A DNA stretch of 64,000 nucleotides, taken from LMUY01 sp965199005 (GTDB lineage Bacteria > Pseudomonadota > Alphaproteobacteria > Acetobacterales > Acetobacteraceae). The stretch covers positions 2,748,476-2,812,475 of the forward strand of contig CBDAQK010000001.1 in assembly GCA_965199005.1 (NCBI GenBank). The letters run 5' to 3'. The notes under the pieces were generated by a model. That model was not told the DNA's origin. It saw only the letters and a list, made by a program, of their open reading frames with translations, and made no database searches. Position numbers and translations under genes: made by a program. Each line of letters begins with the position of its first letter. Position 1 is the first letter of the stretch. Positions 53,777-61,828 of the stretch are shown piece after piece.

Positions 53777-54036
53777 GTCATAAACGTCGGGGTGGCGCGC
53801 CTGGAGGTGAGTTAATGTGCCTGATTCGCAAGCAGCGGCGCGATCCTTTCGCCTCGTGATCCTCCTTCCGGGTGGCCGGTTCGACATCTACCAGTAACAA
53901 GCTATCATCCCCCTGCGACTCTGGACCACTCGTCGGGACACCTCCTTCTGACGGAGGCACTGGTCCCTGTGGACGGCAGTAGGCGGGTGCCTCGGCTACG
54001 AGAGGTGGCGCCCGAAACGGCATCTACGAACTCCTG

Positions 54037-55065
54037 TTAAGGGTTCACTCGGTAGGGCTCGAGTTTGAAAAGCCGGTCGGCGTTTTTATGCGCGATCTTT
54101 GCACGGTCCTCGGCTGACAGCGACAGGCTGTCCAGGAATGCCACGCCCTGCTTCGGGTCGCCAAACGGGTAATCGACGGAGAACATGATCCGGTCTGCGC
54201 CGAAGGCATCCAAAGTCGCCATGAACGACGGCTTCATGAAGAAGCCACCCACGGTGACATGGACGTGCTTGCGAAGCACTTCGCTCGGCAGTCTCTCCAT
54301 CCCAGCCGCCAGATGATACTGCTGATCGAGGCGAGCGAAGACGACTTGCAGCCCCTCTCCCAGATGGCCGATCACGACCTGTAGCCCGGGGTGGCGGTCG
54401 AATACGCCCGACACCATCAGTCGCAAGATGTGGGTCGCGGTGTCGGCGTGCCAGCCCCAGCCCGAGATCGACATCCAGAAGCCGAACGGCTCCGGAAGCC
54501 CGCCATAGAGCGCCTCACGCGCCGGCGCGGGCGAGATGCCGGGATGGACGTAAATCGGCACGTCCAGCCGCGCGGCCCGGTCCAGCAGCACGTCATAGCT
54601 TGGATGATCGAGATACCGGCCGTTGGTGGAGCCTCGCACCAGGGCACCTTTGAACCCCAGCTGCTTGACGCAGCGTTCGAGCTCGTCTGCGGCGGCGTCG
54701 GGATCGGTCAGTGGCAGATGCGCCAGGCCGGCGAAGCGATCCGGATGGGCCGCGACAAGACCAGCCAGGGCGTCGTTGGCCTCGCGCGCCCAGTTAGCAC
54801 CTTGCCGCGGCGGCAACAGGTCGGCGCCCGGACCGTCGAGCGAAAGCACCTGCAGGCTGATACCCGCCTCGTCCAGCACCTTGAGCCTGCCCCCGCCGAC
54901 GTCGCTGAGCTGCTCGATGCGGCTAAAGCCGGCATAGGGCTGGTCGCGCGAGAAATAACCGCGCGCCTTGGCCGCCGGTTCCGGAACGCGTCCAAGCAGA
55001 TCAGGCAGCATGAAGTGCTCCTCGACGCCTACGATCCTGTTTGGGTTTGCTTGAGCAACTGACAT
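54037..55065 (-). CDS. Amidohydrolase-fold decarboxylase/hydrolase (ACMSD-like)
   Basis: This 342-residue amidohydrolase_2 protein has the N-terminal metal motif RIVGVEEHFMLPDL, then GALVRGSTNGRYLDHPSY, the His in VPIYVHPGISPAP, VVIGHLGEGLQVV and a C-terminal Asp in IMFSVDYPFGDP. These match the ACMSD/gamma-resorcylate decarboxylase group, which removes CO2 from aromatic or muconate-type acids in a metal-dependent way. The substrate cannot be specified. It follows a relic of a paralogue (55081-55275) and an NmrA-like reductase gene on the same strand. Confidence 0.9.
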   Translation of the reverse strand: MSVAQANPNRIVGVEEHFMLPDLLGRVPEPAAKARGYFSRDQPYAGFSRIEQLSDVGGGRLKVLDEAGISLQVLSLDGPGADLLPPRQGANWAREANDALAGLVAAHPDRFAGLAHLPLTDPDAAADELERCVKQLGFKGALVRGSTNGRYLDHPSYDVLLDRAARLDVPIYVHPGISPAPAREALYGGLPEPFGFWMSISGWGWHADTATHILRLMVSGVFDRHPGLQVVIGHLGEGLQVVFARLDQQYHLAAGMERLPSEVLRKHVHVTVGGFFMKPSFMATLDAFGADRIMFSVDYPFGDPKQGVAFLDSLSLSAEDRAKIAHKNADRLFKLEPYRVNP

Positions 55066-55080
55066 TCAAACACCTCTTCT

Positions 55081-55275
55081 TCAAAGCTTCAGAATACGCT
55101 TGGCCTTCTCGGAGGAGATCTTCTCGCGCACCGCGTTGAGACTGGAGCGGCGTCCGGCCAATCCCGTGTCTCCCTCCTTCATGTCGTCGAACGCATGGTC
55201 CACCGAAAACATGATCGAGTCCTCGTCAGGGGCGTTGAGCGCGCAGTCGAGCGGTTCGACTGTAATCGTCTGGCC
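55081..55275 (-). pseudogene. C-terminal relic of a second amidohydrolase
   Basis: Leftward, LDCALNAPDEDSIMFSVDHA, then DDMKEGDTGLAGRRSSLNAV, then REKISSEKAKRILKL-stop parallels the C-terminal end of the intact amidohydrolase next to it (IMFSVDYPF and KIAHKNADRLFKL). Only the last 60 or so residues remain, and its stop lies 15 nt before the intact gene starts. It suggests a tandem duplication followed by deletion of most of one copy. Confidence 0.75.
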
Positions 55276-55293
55276 CAGTCGTCAGCCTTCGGG

Positions 55294-56214
55294 CTAATCG
55301 CTACCAAGTAGTTCTTTTTCATGCGCAGCCGCCCAATCGGCGAGTGTGATCGGTTCGCGTCCGAGAAGCCTCTGGATCGTGTTCGTGCGAGTAGCCGCGT
55401 ACGCTAACCGCCCATCTTCTACCTGCCGGACCAACTCAAGCATGCTCAGGGAGAAAGGGACGTCCATGCCGGCTGGCAACGGCATGGCCTTGGCGTCGAG
55501 TGCTTTCTTGAGTTCATCCGGCTTTATAATTTGTGCCGTTACGCGTCGCCCAAGCGACGCGCTGAGTACTTCCGCGAGCTGGGGTCCATCGAACACGTCG
55601 GTAGACAGAAAGTAATCTTCACCAGCGTGGGTCTCCGGTCCTTCCGCCAACACCTTGGCGGCAACCGCCGCGATATCATCGGCGGCCGTCCAGCCAGCCG
55701 CTCCATCACCCATTGGCCACGACACCGATCCATCTTTGACCGGCATGAACGAGAGCAGGTTTTCCATGAAAAAGTTGGGGTGAAGATGACACCATGCGAT
55801 GCCGCTTCCTTGGATATACCGCTCGACCAACTCATGCCACGCGTAGTGCGGATCTGTGGACTTGCCGTTGCCAAAGACGCCCAGGTGCACGACGAAACAT
55901 ACACCGGCGTCTACAGCTGCATCCACGATCGTTTTAGTTTGTTGCACCATGTTCATGGTATAGCCGGTCATCACAAACAGGCGATCGACATTCTTCAGGG
56001 CTTGGGGGAATGTTCGTGGGTCGTCCAGGTCTATGCAGACCGCGGACTTACCATCAGCCCGCCAGCTCTCTACTTGATCAGCCTTCCGGGTGGCCCGTAC
56101 GACATCTAGGCCTTCGTAGGCGCCGAGCTCCCGCACAACCGATCCCCCGACCGAACCGGACGCGCCAAGCACGAGAACCCGCGTCGGCTTGGCATTGGAT
56201 TGGCTGCTGGACAT
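55294..56214 (-). CDS. NmrA-like NAD(P)-binding protein
   Basis: This 306-residue atypical SDR has Rossmann motif RVLVLGASGSVGGSVVRELG at residues 12-31, and RLFVMTGYTMNMVQQTKTIV and HLHPNFFMENLLSFMPVKDG, typical of NmrA/QOR2-type proteins. The classical Tyr-x3-Lys pair is not clear, as usual for this group, which includes redox sensors and quinone or azo reductases. It starts 97 nt from the divergent tetR gene, with two tandem palindromes between them that probably serve as its operators. Confidence 0.87.
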   Translation of the reverse strand: MSSSQSNAKPTRVLVLGASGSVGGSVVRELGAYEGLDVVRATRKADQVESWRADGKSAVCIDLDDPRTFPQALKNVDRLFVMTGYTMNMVQQTKTIVDAAVDAGVCFVVHLGVFGNGKSTDPHYAWHELVERYIQGSGIAWCHLHPNFFMENLLSFMPVKDGSVSWPMGDGAAGWTAADDIAAVAAKVLAEGPETHAGEDYFLSTDVFDGPQLAEVLSASLGRRVTAQIIKPDELKKALDAKAMPLPAGMDVPFSLSMLELVRQVEDGRLAYAATRTNTIQRLLGREPITLADWAAAHEKELLGSD

Positions 56215-56231
56215 AGCTATCTCCTTCTAAA

Positions 56232-56275
56232 TGACAGTGCTTGCTGTCAGACGACACGACAGTGGGCGCTGTCGT
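56232..56275. promoter_or_regulatory. Two tandem palindromic operators
   Basis: TGACAG-TGCTTG-CTGTCA (56232-56249) and ACGACAG-TGGGCG-CTGTCGT (56256-56275) are perfect inverted repeats sharing the core YGACAG-N6-CTGTCR. Their centres are 25 bp apart, between the divergent nmrA-like and tetR genes. The symmetry, similarity and position strongly suggest a pair of sites for the adjacent TetR protein. Confidence 0.75.
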
Positions 56276-56311
56276 TTTCTGTTTCAAGGCCTAGGAGGCG
56301 GAAGACAGACT

Positions 56312-57031
56312 GTGAAGACGTGGACCGACGACAATCCAAAGGCGAAGCTGATGGCCGGCAAGCGTGAGCTGCTGGTAAACGCAGCCAGGGCAGCGTTTCT
56401 ATCGTCCGGCTATGCCGAAAGCTCGGTGAACCGTATCGCGAAAGACGCCGGCGTCTCGATCAAAACCCTCTATCGCCACTTCGAGAGCAAGGACGATCTA
56501 TTCAGCGCTGTCATCACCGGGCTGTGTGGCAACCCGGTGGAACCCTCTGCCGACTTACCGTGGTCGGAAGAGCCGCCGAACATAGCGTTTATAATGATGG
56601 GCTTGAAATATCTCGAGCTTATCCTGGCGCCCGAGGAAATCGCCTTGTATCGGGTCATTATACGCGACAACGTCCGCTTCCCGCAACTTGGAGAATGCTA
56701 TCGCGAGGAGGCGCTCCGACCCCGTCAACGGATATTTGCCGCCTATCTGGATAGATGGGCGCCAACATGTGACTGGAACATTCGCGAGCATGACCGCGCC
56801 GTCAGCACGTTCTTTGCGCTTTTGCAGCGCGATCTTCTGGAACCCGTCCTGCTCGGAGGTTCTCATCCCACAACAACGCAGGTGCGTTACCAGGCGGAGC
56901 GTGCCGCGTTCGACATGCTTATGCTGATCGAGGGGGCGTCCTTTGCAGGAGCCTACTCGACTAGGAAGCCCAGGCGCAAAAGAGCTAAGGATTCAATTCA
57001 GGCTGACGCTGGCACGGAGCGGGCGCGCTGA
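56312..57031 (+). CDS. TetR/AcrR family transcriptional regulator
   Basis: I place the start at GTG 56312, downstream of GGAGG at 56295-56299; an ATG at 56231 would read through the operators. The protein is 239 residues long. The HTH is KRELLVNAARAAFLSSGYAE, SSVNRIAKDAGVSIKTLYRH and FESKDDLFSAV. The C-terminal domain is of the AefR/TetR_C_39-like type (IALYRVIIRDNVRFPQLGEC). It probably represses the divergent nmrA-like gene and itself through the two palindromes upstream. Confidence 0.9.
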   Translation: MKTWTDDNPKAKLMAGKRELLVNAARAAFLSSGYAESSVNRIAKDAGVSIKTLYRHFESKDDLFSAVITGLCGNPVEPSADLPWSEEPPNIAFIMMGLKYLELILAPEEIALYRVIIRDNVRFPQLGECYREEALRPRQRIFAAYLDRWAPTCDWNIREHDRAVSTFFALLQRDLLEPVLLGGSHPTTTQVRYQAERAAFDMLMLIEGASFAGAYSTRKPRRKRAKDSIQADAGTERAR

Positions 57032-57095
57032 TCCCGCGATTAAAGCTCACGAGACTCAGGTGACGCTAGACCGGAGCACGGGCGCAGCACCCTTG

Positions 57096-57299
57096 TCACG
57101 CAGAACCTCCCTGTCGCACGAGCTTGAATGCCTCACCGCTCAAAGCGCTGTATAGCCGCCGTTTGCCCTTGACAAATGTTGCGTTCAAAGAGCGTGACGC
57201 CGGTGATGCCAGGCACGCGCGGCCATCGGCGATGAGGAAGATCGCCGCCGCGAGCTCGATCAGGAGAACGCCCGCAAGTGAGGGGATATTGGGCCTCAT
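57096..57299 (-). CDS. Small hypothetical membrane-anchored protein
   Basis: A 67-residue leftward frame from ATG 57299 with a clear CGAGGAGG ribosome site. One hydrophobic helix (LAGVLLIELAAAIFLIADG) is followed by a basic tail (FVKGKRRLYSALSGEAFKLV). No family recognised. It lies 43 nt downstream of the lysR gene on the same strand and may be co-transcribed with it. Confidence 0.5.
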   Translation of the reverse strand: MRPNIPSLAGVLLIELAAAIFLIADGRACLASPASRSLNATFVKGKRRLYSALSGEAFKLVRQGGSA

Positions 57300-57342
57300 C
57301 AGGCCTCCTCGGCGCAGAAGATAGCGTGAGTGGTGACACCTC

Positions 57343-58224
57343 TCAGGCGCTGAGAGCGACTGCCATGAAGTTTCGAACCAGGTGTGATGTATTCCCTTTC
57401 CGATAGGCGAGTGCCAGCCGAGCTGTCGGCGCTTGGCCCTTGATCTCACGGAAGACCACGCCAGCGACATGAAGCTGACTCATCGAGGCTGGCACTATGG
57501 ATACTCCAAGCTCTGCCGCCACAAGGTTGACGATAGAGGAAATCTGCGGCGCGAACTGGTCGACATGCGGCTCAAATCCCGACTTGCGGCATGCATCCAT
57601 GATCGTGTCGTAGAGAGTTGGCCCGATTGATCGTGGAAACAGGATGAACGGATCTTGTGCCAACTTCGCAAGATCGACCTCGTCCTCACCAACTAAGGCA
57701 TGGCCTGCCGGCATTGCGAGCAGCATAGGTTCCTCAGAAATGAGCCGGAGCTGAAGGTCTCTGCCAGAGGCGCCTTCCGGCCGTAGGAAGGCGATGTCGA
57801 GCGTGCCATCGTCAAGACCTGCGGTAAGCCGGGTCGTGTTGACCTCCTCCAGTGTCAATTCGACGCTGGGATAGGCGCGACGAAACGTCCGCAAAGTGCC
57901 GGGCACGACAGCGTTGAACGCGGAGGAGGCTGTGAAGCCGACGTGCAGGACGCCGATCTCTCCCCGCGCTGCCCGTTGAGCATGCCGGACGCCGCGCTCG
58001 GCCAGGTCCGGCATGCCACTGACCACGGCCAGGAATGCCTGGCCCGCCGGGGTCAGTTCGGCACCATGCGCCACGCGGCGGAACAGCAATGCACCGACTT
58101 CCTGCTCAAGGTCCTTGATCTGCAAGCTGAGGGGAGGCTGCCCTATCCCGAGACCGGCGGCAGCCCTGGTGAAGTTCCCCTCTTTGGCAACCGCCAAGAA
58201 GTAGCGGATGTGACGCAGCTCCAT
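57343..58224 (-). CDS. LysR family transcriptional regulator, probable controller of the CoA-ester operon
   Basis: ATG 58224 (MELRHIRYFLAVAKEGNFTR) gives the standard N-terminus and 293 residues. The winged helix continues AAGLGIGQPPLSLQIKDLEQ, and the effector domain has GVLHVGFTASSAFNAVVPGT and SIVNLVAAELGVSIVPASM. It belongs to the CbnR/CatR-like group that senses small organic acids or their CoA products. It is divergent from the CitE-type lyase gene, as in the itaconate-utilisation loci of other bacteria, where a LysR protein activates the operon. Confidence 0.92.
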   Translation of the reverse strand: MELRHIRYFLAVAKEGNFTRAAAGLGIGQPPLSLQIKDLEQEVGALLFRRVAHGAELTPAGQAFLAVVSGMPDLAERGVRHAQRAARGEIGVLHVGFTASSAFNAVVPGTLRTFRRAYPSVELTLEEVNTTRLTAGLDDGTLDIAFLRPEGASGRDLQLRLISEEPMLLAMPAGHALVGEDEVDLAKLAQDPFILFPRSIGPTLYDTIMDACRKSGFEPHVDQFAPQISSIVNLVAAELGVSIVPASMSQLHVAGVVFREIKGQAPTARLALAYRKGNTSHLVRNFMAVALSA

Positions 58225-58253
58225 GCTCCATTCATAAAACATATCACGGACGC

Positions 58254-58266
58254 ATTCACGAAGAAT
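58254..58266. promoter_or_regulatory. Candidate LysR binding site
   Basis: ATTCACGAAGAAT is an inverted repeat (ATTC/GAAT, 5-nt spacer) in the 104-nt gap between lysR and the CitE-type gene, positioned to serve both the autoregulated lysR promoter and the operon promoter. Symmetry-based only. Confidence 0.4.
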
Positions 58267-58328
58267 TGGCAAAACTTACCGGCCGGCAACACGTCGGGGA
58301 GGCGTCAGAAACAGACTGGAGACTGACC

Positions 58329-59162
58329 ATGGCGGATACCATGAAGCCAACACGCAGTTGGCTGTTCACGCCGGGAAGCCGACCCGACCGTTTTGCCAAG
58401 GCTGCGGAGGTTGGCGCCGATGTACTGATCATTGATCTCGAAGATGCCGTTGCGCCAAACGATAAAGCATCGGCTCGGGCCACCGCCCTAAAATACTTGT
58501 CCGAGCCTGCAGCAAAGCCGATCCAACGAGCCCTCCGCATCAATGGGCTTGATACCCGAGCGGGTATTGCAGACCTCGATGCGTTGTTGGGGTCCGACGC
58601 TGCGCCAGACTTCCTGGTACTGCCGAAGGCGGACAGCCCAGGCCACCTGCACATCCTTGATCGCCTGTTGACGGTGCGGAAACTTGAAACCCGCCTGGTT
58701 GGCTTAATCGAAAGCGCTCGCGGCTTGGCTGCCGTTGAGGCGACCGCGGCGGCAACACCTCGGTTGTTCGGGCTGATGCTGGGGGCCGCCGACATGGCAG
58801 CCGACCTTGGTGTCGCAACGGCTTGGCCGCCGCTTGTGGCAGAGCGCAGCCGGCTGGTGCTCGCCTGCGCCCTGGCTGGCGTGACGCCGATCGATACACC
58901 GTTCTTCGACGTGCACGACATCGACGGCCTGACCCGGGAGACGACAGATGTCGTGGCGTTCGGTTTTCCGGCCAAAGCGGCGATCCACCCTGGCCAGGTG
59001 GGACCCATTAACAAAGCGCTGACGCCAACCGACAAGGCGGTCGAGCACGCCCGCGCGGTGCTCGCCGCGAACACAAGGGGCGTTGGCGTCGTCGACGGTC
59101 AAATGATCGATGAGGCCGTCGCGCGTAAGGCACGCCGAGTTCTGGCCGCCGCTGGGCAGTAG
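58329..59162 (+). CDS. CitE-type CoA-ester lyase, probable (S)-citramalyl-CoA lyase
   Basis: ATG 58329 gives 277 residues. HpcH/HpaI-aldolase/CitE landmarks are RSWLFTPGSRPDRFAKAAEV, the metal-binding ADVLIIDLEDAVAPNDKASA, the Arg in QRALRINGLDTRAG, and LVGLIESARGLAAVEA with the metal-ligand Glu. KAAIHPGQVGPINKAL is near the C-terminus. The enzyme class splits citramalyl-, malyl- or related CoA esters to acetyl-CoA plus a keto acid. Next to a MaoC hydratase and a CoA-transferase, the citramalyl-CoA lyase role of itaconate degradation (products acetyl-CoA and pyruvate) is the best fit; this is inferred from operon content. Confidence 0.85.
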   Translation: MADTMKPTRSWLFTPGSRPDRFAKAAEVGADVLIIDLEDAVAPNDKASARATALKYLSEPAAKPIQRALRINGLDTRAGIADLDALLGSDAAPDFLVLPKADSPGHLHILDRLLTVRKLETRLVGLIESARGLAAVEATAAATPRLFGLMLGAADMAADLGVATAWPPLVAERSRLVLACALAGVTPIDTPFFDVHDIDGLTRETTDVVAFGFPAKAAIHPGQVGPINKALTPTDKAVEHARAVLAANTRGVGVVDGQMIDEAVARKARRVLAAAGQ

Positions 59163-59212
59163 ATCAAGTATTACTGTTCGGATTTCTTCTACAACAGCAA
59201 AGGAATATAAAA

Positions 59213-59740
59213 ATGGATGGTCTGCTACCTGCCTATAAAACCGTTGGAGATCGCCGCTATCGTGAAACATCTGGTCTCTACTGGGAAGACTTCGTGGAGG
59301 GCGACGTGTTCGAGCACCGTCCTGGTCGCACGGTGCTGGATGTGGACAACACCTACTTCACGCTGTTGACACTGAATGTGCAGCAGGTTCATTTCGATGC
59401 CGCCTATGCCGCAAAGACCGAGTGGAAGAAGATGCTGGTCGACAGCACCTTCACCTTGGCACTGCTCACCGGCATGAGCGTGCGCACCGTCAGCGCCAAG
59501 GTCGTGGCCAATCTGGGCTGGGACAAGGTGAAGGCGACGCACCCGGTGTTCGCGGGCGATACGCTCTATGCGGAGAGCACGGTGCTTAGCAAGCGCGAGA
59601 GCAAGAGCCGGCCGACCCAGGGCATCGTTACCGTTTCGACGCGTGGGATCAACCAGGACGGCAAGGAGGTGATGACTTTCGAGCGCACCATGCTCGTCCA
59701 TCGCCGCGGGCACTCGCCTGAAGAGGCCGCCGGATACTGA
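59213..59740 (+). CDS. MaoC-like enoyl-CoA hydratase, probable itaconyl/mesaconyl-CoA hydratase
   Basis: This 175-residue hot-dog-fold protein starts at ATG 59213 with an AAAGGAATA ribosome site. MaoC features include GLYWEDFVEGDVFEHRPGRT, TLLTLNVQQVHFDAAYA with the catalytic Asp/His region, VDSTFTLALLTGMSV and HPVFAGDTLYAESTVLSKRE. In the itaconate pathway a MaoC-type hydratase turns itaconyl-CoA (via mesaconyl-CoA) to citramalyl-CoA. The operon order lyase, hydratase, CoA-transferase supports that assignment. Confidence 0.85.
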   Translation: MDGLLPAYKTVGDRRYRETSGLYWEDFVEGDVFEHRPGRTVLDVDNTYFTLLTLNVQQVHFDAAYAAKTEWKKMLVDSTFTLALLTGMSVRTVSAKVVANLGWDKVKATHPVFAGDTLYAESTVLSKRESKSRPTQGIVTVSTRGINQDGKEVMTFERTMLVHRRGHSPEEAAGY

Positions 59741-59765
59741 TCAGGACGAAGTGGAGTATGCCGAC

Positions 59766-61085
59766 ATGAACTTCTCGGACATCTACAAGAGCAAGCTGAC
59801 CACCGCGAGCGAGGCCGTGGCGACCATCCCGTCCAACAGCAAGATGGCCATGGGGATGGCCATGGCGCAGCCGCCGGCGCTCCTTCAAGCCCTGGCTGAT
59901 AGGGCAAGGGCGGGACAGGTCGAGGCCTTGAGGCTCTACTACTTCGAGGCGACAGCAGCAGCCGGCAAAACCGTGCTCGACTTCGACCTTGCGGACCGCA
60001 TCGAACCCTACTGCATGTTCGTCACCGCGCATGACCGGGCGCTGATCCGGAAGAGCGTCGAGAGCGAGCGGAAGGTGCTGCGCTACGTTCCCAACAACTT
60101 CCATCAGGCGCCACGGCTGCTGATCGATGACATCGGCATTGAAAGCTTCGTCTGTACCGTGTCGCCGATGGACCAGCACGGCTACCTGTCCTTCGGCGTC
60201 GGCAACGACTACTCCTCGAAGGTCGCTCGATCGGCCAAGAGGCTGATCGTCGAGGTCAACCGGCACATGCCCCGTGTGGTCGGGTCCGGGGCGCAGATCC
60301 ACGTGTCCGAGCTGTCGGCGATCGTCGAGAACGATGTACCGCTGCTTGAGCTCCCGGTACGCAACGGCGGCCCTGAAGATGAAACCATCAGCAAGCTGAT
60401 CGCCGAGATGGTGCCGGATGGCGCATGCCTGCAGATGGGCGTGGGAGCGCTGCCCAATCTGGTCTGCGCGGCACTGAAGGACCGCAACGATCTCGGCGTG
60501 CACACTGAGGCGCTCTGTCCCGGCCTCGTTGACCTGACGCTTGCCGGAAACATCAACAACCGTCGCAAGTCGCAGAACGTCGGCAAGACCGTCTACACCT
60601 TCGCCATGGGCCAGAAGTCGATGTACGAGTTCCTCGACAACAACCCCTCGGTTGAAAGCTGGCCGGTCGATTACGTCAACGATCCGACAGTGATCGCTCG
60701 CAACGACGACGTGATCTCGATCAACGGCACGATCGAGATCGACCTCACCGGCGCCTGCAACTCCGAGCACATGCTGGGCCACCAGTACAGTGCCTCCGGC
60801 GGCCAGCTCGACTTCGTGCGCGGCGCCTATGCCTCCAAGCGCGGCAAGTCGATCATCGCCGCCAGCGCGACGGCGGCGCACGGCAAAGTGTCCCGGATCG
60901 TCGCCAGGCTGACGGGTCCGGTGACGACGCCCCGCATCGACACGAACTGGGTCGTCACGGAATACGGTCGGGCCAACCTGAAGGGCCTGTCCTCGACGGA
61001 ACGCGTGGCAGCCCTGGTTGGGCTTGCCCACCCTGATTTCCGGGACGGCCTCATGGCCTCGGCGCGGGAGCTGCACCTTGTCTGA
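59766..61085 (+). CDS. Acetyl-CoA hydrolase/transferase family protein, probable itaconate CoA-transferase
   Basis: ATG 59766 is preferred (GGAG 9 nt upstream) over GTG 59751, giving 439 residues, the usual length. Family I CoA-transferase features are LQMGVGALPNLVCAALKDRN, NDLGVHTEALCPGLVDLTL with the catalytic Glu, SISG-like VISINGTIEIDLTGACNSEH and GGQLDFVRGAYASKRGKSII. Members include 4-hydroxybutyrate and itaconate CoA-transferases. With the lyase and hydratase genes it completes a three-step route from a C5 dicarboxylate. Its stop overlaps the nitroreductase start. Confidence 0.87.
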   Translation: MNFSDIYKSKLTTASEAVATIPSNSKMAMGMAMAQPPALLQALADRARAGQVEALRLYYFEATAAAGKTVLDFDLADRIEPYCMFVTAHDRALIRKSVESERKVLRYVPNNFHQAPRLLIDDIGIESFVCTVSPMDQHGYLSFGVGNDYSSKVARSAKRLIVEVNRHMPRVVGSGAQIHVSELSAIVENDVPLLELPVRNGGPEDETISKLIAEMVPDGACLQMGVGALPNLVCAALKDRNDLGVHTEALCPGLVDLTLAGNINNRRKSQNVGKTVYTFAMGQKSMYEFLDNNPSVESWPVDYVNDPTVIARNDDVISINGTIEIDLTGACNSEHMLGHQYSASGGQLDFVRGAYASKRGKSIIAASATAAHGKVSRIVARLTGPVTTPRIDTNWVVTEYGRANLKGLSSTERVAALVGLAHPDFRDGLMASARELHLV

Positions 61086-61827
61086 CATCGGATTTGATGC
61101 CGACCCTGTGGCGAGAAATGCGACCGCCGGCGGCGGCGCCCTCGACGCCTTGGAAGGCCGGTCTTCGGTCCGTGGCTATCTCGACCGCCCCGTGCCGCGG
61201 CAGCTCGTCGAGCGGGTCCTGACCGCCGCCGCGCGCGCACCGAGCGGCAACAACAGCCAGCCATGGCGGGTGCACGTCCTGACTGGCTCGGCCCGGACTA
61301 GGCTTGGCGACATCATCCTGGCGGCTCGTCAGGCCGATCAGGCCGACCCGGCTCCGGAGTACGACTACTACCCGCAGGACTGGCCGGAGCCCTACCGCTC
61401 GCGCCGTCGAACCAACGGGTGGGGGCTGTATAGCCTGCTTGGCATCCAGAGAGGCGACAAGACTAAGTCTCGCGCATGGCATGACGAGAACTTCCGCTTC
61501 TTCGGTGCGCCGGTCGGCCTGATTCTGACCCGGGACCGCCGGCTGGGCCTCGGCTCCCTGATTGATCTCGGCATGTTCATGGAAGGCTTGGCAGTCGCGG
61601 CGCGTTGCCTGGGGCTGGACACCTGCCCGCAAGCCGCCTTCGCGCACTACCACGCAATCATCCGGCGCGAGCTCCGCCTTGCTCCGGAGGACATGGTCAT
61701 CTGCGGGATGTCGCTGGGCTACGCTGACATGTCGGTGCCGGCCAACCGACTGCACACCGAACGCGAGCCGGTCTCCGGTTTCGCCACCTTCCACTCCGAC
61801 GCCACCCAGATTGAAGAGGTTCACTGA
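61078..61827 (+). CDS. Nitroreductase family protein
   Basis: TTG 61078, overlapping the CoA-transferase stop and with GGGAG upstream, gives 249 residues. The FMN-binding nitroreductase motifs are ALEGRSSVRGYLDRPVPRQL, APSGNNSQPWRVHVLTGSAR, LIDLGMFMEGLAVAARCLGL and CPQAAFAHYHAIIRREL, followed by MVICGMSLGYAD. Such enzymes use NAD(P)H to reduce nitro compounds, quinones or enones. Its role in the operon is unclear; it could protect against reactive enoyl by-products. Confidence 0.9.
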   Translation: MSDIGFDADPVARNATAGGGALDALEGRSSVRGYLDRPVPRQLVERVLTAAARAPSGNNSQPWRVHVLTGSARTRLGDIILAARQADQADPAPEYDYYPQDWPEPYRSRRRTNGWGLYSLLGIQRGDKTKSRAWHDENFRFFGAPVGLILTRDRRLGLGSLIDLGMFMEGLAVAARCLGLDTCPQAAFAHYHAIIRRELRLAPEDMVICGMSLGYADMSVPANRLHTEREPVSGFATFHSDATQIEEVH

Positions 61828-61828
61828 C

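Noticed and set aside
59649..61088. Leftward 479-codon open frame opposite the CoA-transferase
   Set aside because: Mirror frame of a clear family protein; no motif of its own.
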